This document shows positions 5,649-6,386 of a stretch of 6,386 bases of DNA, in pieces (within the stretch, counting starts at the first letter, position 1; each line of letters starts with the position of its first letter). The position numbers and the translations under genes are program-made. The notes under the pieces were generated by a model. It did not search any database and was not told the DNA's origin. It worked only from the letters and a program-made list of their open reading frames with translations. Source of the DNA: Myxococcales bacterium (GTDB taxonomy: Bacteria > Myxococcota > Polyangia > Fen-1088); the NCBI GenBank assembly GCA_003159055.1, contig PMLH01000625.1, positions 14,458-20,843 of the forward strand. The letters run 5' to 3'.

Positions 5649-6386
5649 ATGGATGTTCGCTGTGAACGTTGCCAGACCGAGTACGAGGTCGAGGACGCAA
5701 GCGTAAGCGATCTCGGTACCGAAGTGCAGTGCAGTGACTGCGGCCATCTTTTCACGGTCAAGCGTTCGCATGCCGCGGCTGGGCCGGTCTCGGTCGCGGC
5801 CTTGTCGCTTTCGAGCGACGGCAAGGTCGGCGGCACGTGGAAGCTCCTGACCACGGGCGGGCGAAGCCAAGACTTGCGGGACCTGACCCAGCTTCACAAA
5901 TGGATTGTCGAAAGGCGGGTCACGCGCGCGGACCAGATTTCGCAGGACGGCCAGTCCTGGCAGACGCTGGGCACAATGCCCGAGCTGGTGCCGTTCTTCG
6001 ACATCGTAGACAGCGCCGAGCGCGCGCGGGCCTTGGACGCAGCGCCACCCCCGCCGTCGCTGGTGCCGCTGCAGCCGCCCCTCTTGACCCGACCTGACGT
6101 GCGGCCGCCGGATGAGGCGCCGAGAGTAGGTTCTCCGCCCGCGCGGAGAAGTCCAATCGGTGATTCGCTGGGCGCGCTTCCGCAGGCGAGCGACATCGGC
6201 GAAACCGAGATGATCGAGGCGAAGGCGCCGGGTTCGCGCAGGCTGGCGAAGCTTGCAATCACGGTGGCGGTTGCGTCCAGTATTGGCTATGGCGGTATCG
6301 TCTGGCAGAAGCACTACCTCCGCCCGGCCGTGATTTCTTCCTCCGGACCGACGGAAGGTCAAGCGGCGCAGGGCAACGTGTCTGTG
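5649..6386 (+). CDS. Zinc-ribbon (MJ0042-type) membrane protein with GYF-like domain, cut by the window edge
   Basis: The frame is open from 5649 to the right edge, giving 246 residues without a stop. An N-terminal zinc ribbon has CERC at residues 5-8 and CSDC at 28-31, the MJ0042 finger layout. Residues about 62-118 resemble a GYF-like domain (W64, then HKW at 83-85, DQIS at 95-98, W104 and LG at 107-108). A proline-rich, low-complexity linker covers about 131-190, and a hydrophobic segment at about 200-219 probably spans the membrane, leaving the ribbon in the cytoplasm and the rest outside. In Myxococcota-like genomes such proteins often continue into TPR or other domains; that part is missing here. 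Their role is unproven, with sensing or scaffolding the usual guess. The start is uncertain: ATG 5649 puts the cysteines at the usual place but lacks a close ribosome site, while an in-frame GTG at 5619 has AAGGAGG ten bases upstream and would add ten residues. Confidence 0.78.
   Translation, partial: MDVRCERCQTEYEVEDASVSDLGTEVQCSDCGHLFTVKRSHAAAGPVSVAALSLSSDGKVGGTWKLLTTGGRSQDLRDLTQLHKWIVERRVTRADQISQDGQSWQTLGTMPELVPFFDIVDSAERARALDAAPPPPSLVPLQPPLLTRPDVRPPDEAPRVGSPPARRSPIGDSLGALPQASDIGETEMIEAKAPGSRRLAKLAITVAVASSIGYGGIVWQKHYLRPAVISSSGPTEGQAAQGNVSV

Noticed and set aside
5646..6362. Minus-strand open frame of 238 codons opposite the zinc-ribbon gene
   Set aside because: The plus-strand frame has the paired CxxC motifs, a domain order and a membrane segment; the minus frame has an arginine-rich shadow composition.

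Overview
The window is GC-rich, densely packed bacterial chromosome. It holds five complete or nearly complete metabolic and membrane genes plus two genes cut by the window edges. The most telling lineage clue is the last gene: an N-terminal MJ0042-type zinc ribbon, then a GYF-like domain, a proline-rich linker and a single membrane segment. That architecture is common in Myxococcota and other former Deltaproteobacteria, so I tentatively place the DNA there. This is inference from gene style, not a phylogenetic result.

Layout. The left third reads on the minus strand. malQ (4-alpha-glucanotransferase, GH77, 592-2175) is followed, about 90 bases downstream in its own direction, by the start of an aspartate kinase gene (lysC, 1-499) that runs off the left edge. 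The rest reads on the plus strand: an NAD-dependent sugar-nucleotide epimerase/dehydratase (2210-3196), an ABC exporter ATPase (3212-4147), its ABC-2 membrane partner (4144-4929), an uncharacterised three-segment membrane protein with TPR-like helices (4929-5573), and the zinc-ribbon protein (5649 to beyond the right edge).

How the genes work together. The four plus-strand genes from 2210 to 5573 look like one transcription unit. The gaps are 15 bases, then a 4-base ATGA overlap, then a 1-base TGATG overlap. The ATPase and permease form a transporter, and the TPR-like membrane protein is probably a translationally coupled partner. Whether the epimerase shares a pathway with the transporter cannot be told from sequence. 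malQ and lysC are ordinary glycogen/maltodextrin and amino-acid biosynthesis functions.

Regulation. malQ and the epimerase are divergent, with only 34 bases between their start codons. Neither has a recognisable Shine-Dalgarno sequence, and a single symmetric -10-like box (TATGATA) lies between them. The other non-coding stretches are short: 500-591 holds an inverted repeat, and 5574-5648 holds two SD-like motifs, a possible hairpin and a palindrome. I see no RNA genes, CRISPR arrays, insertion sequences or attachment sites. Most of the window is conventional. The uncharacterised items are the TPR-like membrane protein, the zinc-ribbon protein and the compact divergent promoter; I found no convincing evidence of a wholly new system.
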